This document shows, piece after piece, positions 16,601 through 24,409 of a stretch of 25,473 nucleotides of DNA (position 1 is the stretch's first letter; the number at the start of each line of letters is the position of its first letter). Under the pieces are notes generated by a model. The model did not search any database, was not told where the DNA came from, and saw nothing but the letters and a program-made list of their open reading frames with translations. The stretch comes from CAZBRS01 sp964494475 (GTDB taxonomy: Bacteria > Myxococcota_A > UBA9042 > CAZBRS01). Both the position numbers and the translations under genes were made by a program. Location of the stretch: contig CAZBRS010000066.1 in NCBI GenBank assembly GCA_964494475.1, forward strand, positions 1-25,473, in the 5' to 3' direction.

Positions 16601-19600
16601 ACAACCCCGGCCACCGTCGGCGCCGACAGTGACGAGGCCGTGCACTACCTGTGCCGCGAGACGGGCCTGTTCGACGGCGGCCCCGGCGCCGTCACGTCAC
16701 CCTGGTCGGGCCTCGCGAACGACAACTCGTGCGGCAAGACCAACTGGCCCGATCCGGCCAAGCCGGGGGGCACGATCGCCACCAGCCCCTACGCCGGCAA
16801 CGGCGCCTGCGACGACGGCGGCCCCGGCGCCGACACAGCCATCTGCCCCGTGGGCACCGACAAGGACGACTGCGGCGCGCGCAAGAGGTCCGACGGCGAC
16901 TTCCGCGTGGCGTGCCCGGCGGGCAGCGACGTGGTGTTCTTCACGGTCGACGCCGATCAGCTCACGCAGCAGGGCGTGGCCGACGAGCCCTGCCAGCAGG
17001 ACGGCACGTGCGAGAACACGTTGAACGACTGGCTGACGGCCGGTGAGCCGCTGGTCCAATACCAGCCCGTCTGGCGCTGCACCGACCCCAACAAGGTGTT
17101 CTGCGACACCGACCGCCTCGACCTCCGCGACGGCAAGACGTTCTTCGTGGCCTACGAGCAGAACGCAAAGTTCACGCCGTTGTACGCCGACATCGACCTG
17201 GCGTTCCGCTACAAGACCCAGTTCCGCAATCGCGAGGGCAAGAGCGTGGCGTTCGCGCCCGAGATCTGCGTGCCCGACTCGAACCAGATCCCCTACTGCT
17301 ACGCCCCGTGGGACATCGAGGCCGATCGCGAGCGCGTCGACTGCCTGCTGGACATCTGGCGGCACCACTACGGCGACGTGACGGCCGCCGGCGGCACGGC
17401 CCGGACCAAGCTCGACGACTACCTGTGCACCAACTTCTCGTACGCCGAGGCCTGCCACAGCGGCATGCCCGCGACCGAGTACCCCCACGACGGCTTCGAG
17501 CGCCTGTACGCCGAGCTGCTCGTGATGATGGGCGACGAGTCGACCACGCGTGCCTTCGCCTCGCGCTTCGACCTGGCCGGCCAGAGCGGCGCCACCTTCG
17601 AGGGCTCGCTGTTCGAGCCGGGCGGCATCAACCTGTCGGGCGCGGCCGGCGTCGAGATGCTGCACCTGTACCGCGCCACCCAGTACTACCAGGAGGCGCT
17701 GGACCGCTTCTACGCCCTGTCGCCGCTGTTCTGGGAGGCGCTGAAGTACGGCCAGGACCCCCTGCAACCGCCCGGCCGCAACTTCGTGACGCAGGAGACC
17801 GTCACCTGGTACCTCGAGCGCCTGACGCGCGCCGCCACGCAGAAGTCGCGGGCGTGGAGCGAGGTGGCCAAGCGCTACCAGAACCTGAACCGCCCCGACC
17901 TGGCCCGTCGCGTGGTCGAGCGCGCCTACATCGCCACGTACCTCGAGTCGATCATGCTGTCGGAGCTGATGGTGCGCGTGACCGACACGCTGAAGCCCGA
18001 AGACCGGCCGCAGGTGGCGGTGGTGCTCGACCAGGCGCAGAAGCGCTACCGCATGGCCATGCTCGACATGCGCACGGCCTACGCGGCCATCACCGACGAG
18101 ACCAACTTCTTCGGCCTGGCGCCCGACTACATCCCCTTCCCCACCCTGAACCAGTACGAGGACAACGCCTTCGAGGTCATCCTCAAGCGCGCCCAGCAGA
18201 AGGTCGAGGTGGCCAAGTACCGCGAGGACCTGGCCATCCAGAAGAACATGTCCTTCGAGACCGACAGCGAGGAGTTCCAGGCCGAGCTCATCCGCCTGCG
18301 CATGAACTACGAGGGTCAACTGGGCGACATCTGCGGCACCTTCGAGGGCCCCGACGGCAAGATCTATCCGGCCGTGTCGCGCTATGCCTACCTGGACCCC
18401 AAGGCGCGCGCGTTGGGCGAGCCGTGCGGGCTGATGGGCAACGGCACCATCCACGAGGCCATGGTGGGCTTCGAGCAGTCCAAGCTGGACGTGCAGAAGA
18501 TGGTGGTGGCCGAGCAGAACCTGCTCGCCGAAGTGGCCATCGAGAAGTCGCGCGTCGAGGCGCAGTGCAACCTGGTGCTCGACATGGCCGACTTCGCCTA
18601 CATGCAGGGCAACAAGGTGCGCAAGCTCGAGAACGCCATCAACAGCATGCGGCTCGTCGTCGGCGCGCTCGACCGGGTGGTCGGGGTGTTCTCGACCACG
18701 CTGCAGTTCGCCAGCAGCGGCCTCGCCGGGGCCGCCGTCGCCGGGGCCTACCTCAGCGCCGCCATCCCGGCCAACGCGGTCGCCATCGGGCTCGAGGCCG
18801 GAATCGTCGGCCTGCAGAACGAGATCGCCGAGACCAACCTGGCCACCGCCAAGTGGCAGACCACGGCGCAGTGCTCCCAGGCAGCCATCGACTCGAACGC
18901 GCGCACGGCGACGGTGATGTTGCAGATGCGGCAGTTGGAGCTCGATGCCCTGCGCGCCACGCGTCAGACCAGCCTGGCCATGTCCGAGATCCAGCAGCAG
19001 CAGAACCGCGCCAAGCGCCTCGAGCAAGAGCTCGGCGAGTCCGAGCAGTTGGCCATCAACGTGGCCGCGGCGCGCAACGATCCGAACGTGCGCATCTACC
19101 GCAACGACGCCATCGTGAACGCCGACCTGGCCTTCCAGGACGCCATCAGCGAGGTGTACCGCCTGACCCGCGTCTACGAGTACTACACCTCGACCACGTA
19201 CGCCGAACGCGACAAGCTCTTCCTGATCCGCATGGTGCAGTACGGCGAGGCCAACCTCGAGAACTACCTGATCGACCTGCAGAACAACTACTGGGCCTTC
19301 GAGGAGACCTACGGCTGGCCCGAGCTGCGCGTGACCATCCTGTCCCTGCGGGACGACATCTTCCGCATTCCGCAGATGGACGACAACGGCGACCCGCTGG
19401 ACCAGTCGACGCGCATCGAGCGCATGCGCGAGCGCCTGACCGACCCGGGCCTGCTCGACGAGAACGGCTACATCCGCATTCCGTTCTCGACCACCCTGGC
19501 CGAGATGTCGCCGCTGACGCGCAACCACAAGATCAAGTACCTCGAGGCCGAGATGATCGGCTCGAACGTGGGCGACACGCTGGGGCGCCTGTACCTGCGA

Positions 19601-19876
19601 CAGCAAGGCACCAGCACGCTGCACGCGCTCGACGACAGCAAGGTCTACTACCGCTTCCCCCAGAAGACGGCCATCGTCAACCCCTTCTTCAACGGAAACC
19701 GCGTGTTCGACGCCGACGTGTACCGGTCGCGGCGCCTGTTGGACCGACCGTACGTGAACACGTCGTGGGAGCTGTACCTGAACCAGCGCGACGAGGTGGA
19801 GAACCAGGACGTCGATCTCCGATCGCTGACCGACGTGAGGATCTACATGTACTACACCGACTTCACGGCGTTCTAG
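13622..19876 (+). CDS. Giant Cys-rich lipoprotein with TcA-like helical channel and C-terminal domain
   Basis: This 2084-aa protein has a lipoprotein signal (LAGC, lipidated C20), with GGGGGAA before the ATG. About nine Cys-rich modules (residues 27-308) and further Cys-rich sequence reach about residue 440. A predicted beta-rich region follows (ATFTITNNGP, LYYFANFGTEYL), then a calcium-loop-like DDDGDSVPDTFEG near 927. Residues from about 1324 are mostly helical with long heptad-like stretches. One strongly hydrophobic Ala/Gly-rich segment lies between long helices (about 1680-1730, around GLAGAAVAGAYLSAAIPANA). The end (about 1969-2084) begins HKIKYLEAEMIGSNVGDT and finishes LRSLTDVRIYMYYTDF. 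Tc-toxin A subunits end in a comparable way (a RIKxVSxxxPxxxGPY-like start and a final LSDIILHIRYT-like strand) and have a helical channel with a hydrophobic tip. The TcB-TcC-like gene directly upstream strengthens the reading. The TcA link is inferred from remembered family features, not from an alignment. Confidence 0.8.
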   Translation: MSSSHGIVVGLLLALVLAGCGSSSGTTCTPGTTGCACLDDGSCAGAGLDCQQGLCRAPQCSPGTEGCPCFGNGTCDAGLACTDGACTTAAGCTDGAEGCACLGDGTCNAGLACTDGTCAASTACPAGTKGCPCDAGDTCGQGLTCDAGTCRTAGTTCPTGAEGCPCGAGDACGVSSLGEALDCQGGVCVAASCPAGQSGCACRNGATCDDASDACVDGFCQAAGCVAGDLGCACAGGSCKPGLTCRDGVVCVDATGLLGGPCLDDGTCSAGYRCQGGTCVPCAPGTQGCVCKDDGACQSGLTCHAELCRAASELGDLPPDNPLCYTPCNADLVQGDGTLRACSSEGLMEGCLEGKACTDGSCTAPGAPKPTCVSETTCPFFQTCLSGKCYSNCASNADCAGGRVCHAHVCRLACATGQGEAASACPQGQACVTDDGSFGVCQAVEAPSGDPATSTEGSFQLSTAALQFSNVATSATFTITNNGPTFETFTLRKLRHVAFMSDGTTNEAEDPLDDVACDPAKDCPLYWLKIGPLGEVEPVSEVSVGVEGQGGQATLHVEGAGGGPAPKWDGRLEVVHGKYGRQTIVLAYSERPEGRWGGNLYYFANFGTEYLDPWRTVLRGEAATGPNGENVGQLASKVGNAFIQRWWAFRTGNISWEELLAVVTCTRSESWRWASVAADCPASAGACYPYDSNELGLVVYSSDTRSRPIPSGVVEMPFAMDVRFPDPTGDPQLMSGRIATEAALQYPASPAVTLRLGADPATCQSQVGGACMVFVNDLQAAADLGGRYVTTSADATCDQAAGGYQLMRVPWLVPGFERATEVDPSTGLPYRYECRDSWLPANAGPGVEIPDEMLSANSSLSAANPIPDGRARRRTFEIVDGALVNQSHLFLIFRETYPSFLPNDETPFAAYGFMLLERQATDLDLADDDGDSVPDTFEGSVPADMRPEPDDLLDVTCSPDLVERVLGYGNNTVTATNADDLVLALIDGVVPSSTTPATVGADSDEAVHYLCRETGLFDGGPGAVTSPWSGLANDNSCGKTNWPDPAKPGGTIATSPYAGNGACDDGGPGADTAICPVGTDKDDCGARKRSDGDFRVACPAGSDVVFFTVDADQLTQQGVADEPCQQDGTCENTLNDWLTAGEPLVQYQPVWRCTDPNKVFCDTDRLDLRDGKTFFVAYEQNAKFTPLYADIDLAFRYKTQFRNREGKSVAFAPEICVPDSNQIPYCYAPWDIEADRERVDCLLDIWRHHYGDVTAAGGTARTKLDDYLCTNFSYAEACHSGMPATEYPHDGFERLYAELLVMMGDESTTRAFASRFDLAGQSGATFEGSLFEPGGINLSGAAGVEMLHLYRATQYYQEALDRFYALSPLFWEALKYGQDPLQPPGRNFVTQETVTWYLERLTRAATQKSRAWSEVAKRYQNLNRPDLARRVVERAYIATYLESIMLSELMVRVTDTLKPEDRPQVAVVLDQAQKRYRMAMLDMRTAYAAITDETNFFGLAPDYIPFPTLNQYEDNAFEVILKRAQQKVEVAKYREDLAIQKNMSFETDSEEFQAELIRLRMNYEGQLGDICGTFEGPDGKIYPAVSRYAYLDPKARALGEPCGLMGNGTIHEAMVGFEQSKLDVQKMVVAEQNLLAEVAIEKSRVEAQCNLVLDMADFAYMQGNKVRKLENAINSMRLVVGALDRVVGVFSTTLQFASSGLAGAAVAGAYLSAAIPANAVAIGLEAGIVGLQNEIAETNLATAKWQTTAQCSQAAIDSNARTATVMLQMRQLELDALRATRQTSLAMSEIQQQQNRAKRLEQELGESEQLAINVAAARNDPNVRIYRNDAIVNADLAFQDAISEVYRLTRVYEYYTSTTYAERDKLFLIRMVQYGEANLENYLIDLQNNYWAFEETYGWPELRVTILSLRDDIFRIPQMDDNGDPLDQSTRIERMRERLTDPGLLDENGYIRIPFSTTLAEMSPLTRNHKIKYLEAEMIGSNVGDTLGRLYLRQQGTSTLHALDDSKVYYRFPQKTAIVNPFFNGNRVFDADVYRSRRLLDRPYVNTSWELYLNQRDEVENQDVDLRSLTDVRIYMYYTDFTAF
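13702..14545 (+). repeat. Tandem Cys-rich modules in the giant lipoprotein
   Basis: Encodes about nine modules of 25-32 residues, consensus C-xx-G-xx-G-C-x-C-xxx-G-x-C-xx-G-L-x-C-xxx-x-C, one of them lacking its first half. Adjacent copies such as GDGTCNAGLACTDGTC and GNGTCDAGLACTDGAC are nearly identical, so recent duplication is likely. With six or more Cys per module they are probably disulfide-bonded outside the cytoplasm. Confidence 0.85.
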
Positions 19877-19889
19877 GAGGAGGGAGCCC

Positions 19890-22800
19890 ATGTTGATTGG
19901 CGAAACTGATCGAGCGGACGGGCCGACCGGGAGCCCCTTCCGCGAACTCGCGACGGCCCTCCGGCCGCTGCTGCTGGGTCTGATGCTCGGATTGAGCGTG
20001 CTGATACTGGATCGTTGTGGTGGAAGCAGCGGCGAGAGCGCTACGGCGTGCACGACCTCGGCCGATTGCCCGACGAGCGGCTCCATCTGCGCCGGCGGTG
20101 CGTGCTCGGTGTGCCAGGTGGACGCCCAGTGCGTCGCCGACTACGGCGCCGGCGCCACATGCGTCGAGGGCGCGTGCCAGGCCGCCACCTGCCCCGAAGG
20201 CACCACCGGGTGCGCCTGCAAGGGTGGCACCACGTGCGACGTCGGGGAATGCATCGACAGCCGGTGCGTCGACTGCGAGCGCGGCGCCCTGGGCTGCACG
20301 TGCTTCGACAACGGCACCTGCAGCCAAGGCGCCCGCTGCGGCGCCGCAAACCTGTGCGAGACGTGCCCGCCCGGCGAGGACGGCTGCCCGTGCGGCGACG
20401 CCGACGCGTGCGACGGAGCGCTGCTGTGCCAGAACGGCGTGTGCGCCGTCGATCCGTGCCCGGCCGGCAGCGAAGGCTGCCCCTGCACGACCGGTGGCAC
20501 GTGCGACGGCGACCTGCGCTGCGGCGACGACCAGCAGTGCGCGCCGTGCACCGACGACCTGGTGGGGTGCCCCTGCGACCAGGGCGCCTGCACCAACCAC
20601 CTGGTGTGCGACGTCGACGACGACACGTGCCGCGAGGCCACCGCTTGCGCCGACGCGGGCTGCGTGCTGCACCAGCTCTGCCACGAACAGGCGGGCGCCG
20701 ACGCCACCTGCCAGCAGGCCTGCGACCCGGGCTACACCTGGAACGCCGGCGCCTGCGATGCCATCCCGACCGCGAACTGCCAGGCCGACGCCGCCGGCAG
20801 CATCCTGGCCGAGTGCTCCGCCAAGGACCGCGCGTGCGTCGAGAATGCAGGCGGCGCCGCGTGCGGCGACTGCCTTGGCGGCTTCACCGACCTGGGCGGA
20901 GCACGCACCGATTGCCGCGCCGTGAAGACCTGCGCCGATCTCGACTGCGCCGGCCAGCACCGCGGCTGCGCGCCCGAAGGCGACCACACCGACGCGGCCT
21001 GCACCGGCTGCCTCGAAGGCTTCGTCGACGACGGAGGCGCCTGCGTGGTGGTCTACCCGCCGAACTGCGAACCGGAAGCACCCGGCAGCCTCCTCGAAGA
21101 CTGCCAGCACCAGAACCGCGTGTGCGAGCCGGCCACCGACGTCGACCCGGCCCACTGCGGCGGGTGCTCCGAGGGCTTCGCCCTGAGCGACTTCGGCGAC
21201 TGCATCCCCGAAGCGACGTGCGGGAGCCTGGGCTGCGCCGACCAGAACCGCCAGTGCCTGGGCAGCGATCCCTTCCGGTTCTGCGGGGGCTGCATCGAGG
21301 GCATGATCGTCTCGACCGTCAACCCCGACGTGTGCGCGCCGCCGCTCACGTGCCTCGACACGGTGTGCCCGGCCGGGCAGTTCTGCCTCGACGCCGGACC
21401 CACCGCGAACGCCACCTGCGTCGACGCGAAGTGCGGCGCTACCCAGGCCTGGTCCGAGAACCCCACCACCGGCGCCGGCACCTGCATCGATTGCACCGTG
21501 AACTGCGGCGACGAGGCCGGCGAGACCGGCCGCATCTGGCCCTTCACGCTGGCCGGCGGACTGGGCGGCTCCAGCTGCATCTGCGAGACCCTGCCCGGCT
21601 TTTACTGGGACGACGGCGAGCGCCGGCCCAAGTCCTGCGACGCCGACGACGACGGCTGGGTGCGCGTGTCGGCCCGCGACTACGTCACCTCCGCCGACGG
21701 GGCGCTGGCCCAGAACGCTCGCTGCCGGGTGCGCGACATCGATCGCTTCACGCTGCGCAACGAGTACAAGCAGCAGCTCGACGTGCTGCTCTGCGCCGAC
21801 GGCACGCTGGTGGCCGGCTACGACGGCGCCACGCCCTGCGCGTTGAAGACCGTGCCGCTCTACGAATCGGTGCGCAACGACGACCAGGACCGCCTGGAGC
21901 AGGAGACCTCGACCCTTGCGCCGGCCTACGCCTTCGCGGGCATCGACGGCACGCAGGTCGGACGCCGGCTGCGCGCCGAGGAGGTGAACGCCCTGACCCG
22001 CGCGTGCACCCTCAACGGCGACTACAACGACAACGAGGCCTCCGACCTCTCTGAGTGGCACGGCATGCCCGGCTTCGACGGCGACGCGGCGCTGTTCGCC
22101 CAGTTCGCCTACTTCGTCGAGTTGGTCAACGGCTACTACGCCGACAATTCGGCCCCGGGAGCGGGCCGGTGGGTGATCGAAGAGCGCGCTCGCTGCGGCG
22201 CGCCGGTGGCTTCCGAGGCCATCCCGTTCGTCCTCCCGTCCGACGACGGCAGCTACTGGCGCCAGTGCACTCGCGGGCGCGACGCCAGCTTCGACCCCAC
22301 CGACGGCCCGGCCACACCCGACTTCGGCATGGACTTCGCGCGCTGGTCGTGCCCGGCGGCCAAGGGGGGCTGCCCCATCCCGCCGCCGCCCACCGACGAG
22401 CCGCCCGAGCCCGGCGTGCAGCCGGCGAACGGCGTGTGCGAGGTGAGCCTGCCGCCGCTCGATGCCGAGTGCGCCCAAGCCAACACGCCCTGGCCGTGCG
22501 TCCAGGGCGCGGTATGGCGCGGCCTGTCGCACGCCAGCCAGTTCCGCTGCGTGCAGGTCACCGACGAGGTCACGCCCGAGGGGCCCTCGCTGCAGCCCCC
22601 GCACTTCGTCGAGGAGTACTACCTGAACCGCTGTCGCGTCGTGTGCCCGGACAGCGACCCCGACTGCGCCCAGGACTGCAGCGGCGCCACCTGCGCCTCG
22701 TCGTCCGAGACGCCGTTCGTGTCGACGCAGAACCCCTGGTACCCCGTACTGGCCTGCGGGCTGGTCGACACGCCGCAGCCCGGCGCGGTGGGCTTCGCCG

Positions 22801-23318
22801 TGGTGCGCCATCGCGACCTGCCGCCGCCCTACCAACGCGGCTGCATCAACGAGTGGGCCCCTGATGCCATCGTGGGGCCGGCCAACGGCGCGCTCGACCC
22901 CATCACGGCGGCCTGGCGCGGGCGGTGCCCCGGCTGGCTGGCCGACCCCGACGGCACGATCGGGCAGGGCAATCCCAACGACTTCGGTCGCCTGCAATGC
23001 GGGTGCGGCACCAACTACGGCGGCCTGAGCTGCGACCTGGGCTGCCCCACCGACGAGCTGCACACCAACCCCGGCTACGTGGCCACGCCGCGCCAGGGTT
23101 GGTGGATGTGCGGACGCTTCAGCGCCGCGGCGTTCCCCCAGCCCGACGCCGTGTTCGGGCCCGCCCTGGTGGGCCAGGACGCCGTGGGCTCCACGTGGGT
23201 GCTGCGGGGCGACGTGCCCCTGAACGCCACCGACTCGCACCCCCTGTGCCAACAGGCCGACAACTGCCTGTGCGCACCGGGCGACACGTGCTCCAGCGGC
23301 GGGTACGTGGTGCGATGA
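19890..23318 (+). CDS. Large Cys-rich surface protein with EGF-like modules, function unknown
   Basis: The 1142-aa product starts at ATG 19890, 13 bp after the previous stop and behind a strong GGAGGAGGGAG. The N terminus is unusual: about 25 polar residues, a hydrophobic segment (26-40), then LDRCGGSSG. The Cys is placed like a lipoprotein Cys, but LDRC is not a lipobox, so it is either membrane-anchored by the helix or a decayed lipoprotein. Cys-rich modules of the same family as in the two upstream lipoproteins fill about residues 50-250. EGF-like or hyalin-like modules follow (CADQNRQC, CGGCSEGF, CLDTVCPAGQFC), then a region with CDADDDGWVRVSARDYV, and less Cys-rich sequence to a final NYGGLSCDLGCP-type EGF motif. 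I recognise no enzyme motif. The operon position suggests it is another exposed component of the same surface assembly. Confidence 0.85.
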   Translation: MLIGETDRADGPTGSPFRELATALRPLLLGLMLGLSVLILDRCGGSSGESATACTTSADCPTSGSICAGGACSVCQVDAQCVADYGAGATCVEGACQAATCPEGTTGCACKGGTTCDVGECIDSRCVDCERGALGCTCFDNGTCSQGARCGAANLCETCPPGEDGCPCGDADACDGALLCQNGVCAVDPCPAGSEGCPCTTGGTCDGDLRCGDDQQCAPCTDDLVGCPCDQGACTNHLVCDVDDDTCREATACADAGCVLHQLCHEQAGADATCQQACDPGYTWNAGACDAIPTANCQADAAGSILAECSAKDRACVENAGGAACGDCLGGFTDLGGARTDCRAVKTCADLDCAGQHRGCAPEGDHTDAACTGCLEGFVDDGGACVVVYPPNCEPEAPGSLLEDCQHQNRVCEPATDVDPAHCGGCSEGFALSDFGDCIPEATCGSLGCADQNRQCLGSDPFRFCGGCIEGMIVSTVNPDVCAPPLTCLDTVCPAGQFCLDAGPTANATCVDAKCGATQAWSENPTTGAGTCIDCTVNCGDEAGETGRIWPFTLAGGLGGSSCICETLPGFYWDDGERRPKSCDADDDGWVRVSARDYVTSADGALAQNARCRVRDIDRFTLRNEYKQQLDVLLCADGTLVAGYDGATPCALKTVPLYESVRNDDQDRLEQETSTLAPAYAFAGIDGTQVGRRLRAEEVNALTRACTLNGDYNDNEASDLSEWHGMPGFDGDAALFAQFAYFVELVNGYYADNSAPGAGRWVIEERARCGAPVASEAIPFVLPSDDGSYWRQCTRGRDASFDPTDGPATPDFGMDFARWSCPAAKGGCPIPPPPTDEPPEPGVQPANGVCEVSLPPLDAECAQANTPWPCVQGAVWRGLSHASQFRCVQVTDEVTPEGPSLQPPHFVEEYYLNRCRVVCPDSDPDCAQDCSGATCASSSETPFVSTQNPWYPVLACGLVDTPQPGAVGFAVVRHRDLPPPYQRGCINEWAPDAIVGPANGALDPITAAWRGRCPGWLADPDGTIGQGNPNDFGRLQCGCGTNYGGLSCDLGCPTDELHTNPGYVATPRQGWWMCGRFSAAAFPQPDAVFGPALVGQDAVGSTWVLRGDVPLNATDSHPLCQQADNCLCAPGDTCSSGGYVVR
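20049..20630 (+). repeat. Cys-rich module block in the 1142-aa protein
   Basis: Encodes about five to six modules of the GCxCxxxGxCxxxxxCxxxxxC family, for example GALGCTCFDNGTC, GEDGCPCGDADAC and GSEGCPCTTGGTC. They are related to the blocks at 6652-7044 and 13702-14545 but have longer, more varied loops. Confidence 0.75.
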
Positions 23319-23358
23319 CATGCGGCCAGACAACGAACGTGAAACGCAAGGGAGGACG

Positions 23359-24375
23359 ATGATGAACGAGACGCTGAAGATGTTCGCCACGGGATTCGTT
23401 GGAGCCGTCACGGCCTTCGTGCTGTTCGTGGGCGTGGGGGCCCTGGCCGACGGCAACCCCGCCACCGACGGGGTGCCGCGCACCATCCATTACTCCGGAA
23501 CGCTCGAGCGCGACGGCGCGGCGACCAATGGCGCCGCCACCATGGTCTTTCGCGTGTACGACGGCTCCTCCGAGGTCTGGAGCGAGACGCAGGCGGTGCA
23601 GGTGTACGCCGGCCGGTTCTCGGTCCTGCTGGGCTCGACCACGCTGGTCAGCGCCAAGAACCTCGAGACGGCCATCAACAACGCCGATGACCTGTACCTG
23701 GGCATCACCCTCAAGACCGACCAGGGCGACGTGGTGCTGACCAACCGCCAGCGCTTCACGCCGGCTCCGTTCGCCCTGTGGTCCACCGCGGCCACCAACT
23801 TCAAGGTAGCCGGCGAGGTGACGCAGCGCCTGACCGTCAACGGCGGCGACGTCACCGACGCGCTGGACGGCTTCACCCTGCGGTTGAAGAACGGCAACCA
23901 GACGCTGGTGGCCGACGGCAACGAGATCGACTCCAACGACACCCTGTACCTGAACAGCAACTCGAAGGGCGGCGTCGTCACGGGCGGCAACCTCCGCATG
24001 AAGGGCTACGACTTCACGATCGTTCCCAACGATCCCGCTCCGCGCGGCGACGGCGGCCGGGCCCTGGTGCACTACGCCGGCGATACGCTGGTTGTGAACT
24101 TCGAAAGCGACTTCGCAGGCGGAACGAAGGTCGACAGCAACCTGAACGTCACGGGAACCTTCGAGAGTGGCAAGATGAGCTGCCGCGACGGCTGCGCCGA
24201 CGTCCAATGGGTCGAGCCCCCGGGGGGCATGGCCTTCGGGGACTGGAGGGGAAGGCGATATTGCCCGGCCAGGTTCTACGTCTGCGGAATGGAGCAGAAG
24301 GTCGAGGGGGACCAGGGGTCCGGTGGCGACGACACGGCGGTGAACAGCGTCGCCATGTTGTGCTGCCCGTTCTGA
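23359..24375 (+). CDS. Secreted protein with fibre-like N-terminal domain and VMO-I-like C terminus
   Basis: The product is 338 aa from ATG 23359, chosen over the in-frame ATG at 23320 because GGGAGG (23350-23355) lies just upstream and the signal peptide starts cleanly there. The signal peptide is cleaved after ALA, about residue 28. The next ~120 residues (IHYSGTLERDGAATNGAATM, VFRVYDGSSEVWSE, YAGRFSVLLGS, NRQRFTPAPFALWS) match a domain I know from many exported bacterial proteins of unknown role. A repetitive beta-rich middle (LRLKNGNQTLVADGNEIDSN) suggests a fibre-like fold. The last 40 residues (RYCPARFYVCGMEQKVEGDQ, then GSGGDDTAVNSVAMLCCPF) resemble the repeat unit of vitelline membrane outer-layer protein I. 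It follows the 1142-aa gene by 40 bp. A carbohydrate- or surface-binding role is possible but unproven. Confidence 0.82.
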   Translation: MMNETLKMFATGFVGAVTAFVLFVGVGALADGNPATDGVPRTIHYSGTLERDGAATNGAATMVFRVYDGSSEVWSETQAVQVYAGRFSVLLGSTTLVSAKNLETAINNADDLYLGITLKTDQGDVVLTNRQRFTPAPFALWSTAATNFKVAGEVTQRLTVNGGDVTDALDGFTLRLKNGNQTLVADGNEIDSNDTLYLNSNSKGGVVTGGNLRMKGYDFTIVPNDPAPRGDGGRALVHYAGDTLVVNFESDFAGGTKVDSNLNVTGTFESGKMSCRDGCADVQWVEPPGGMAFGDWRGRRYCPARFYVCGMEQKVEGDQGSGGDDTAVNSVAMLCCPF

Positions 24376-24409
24376 GAACGGAGACCCGATGTTCAGAGGG
24401 GCGTAACGC

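Noticed and set aside
13556..16645. Very long minus-strand open frames opposite the Cys-rich genes (also 16697-20086, 19863-23486, 7588-10422 and 10615-13551)
   Set aside because: They lie antisense to well-supported genes in very GC-rich DNA, where stop codons are rare. Their translations are biased low-complexity sequence without family motifs or ribosome-binding sites.
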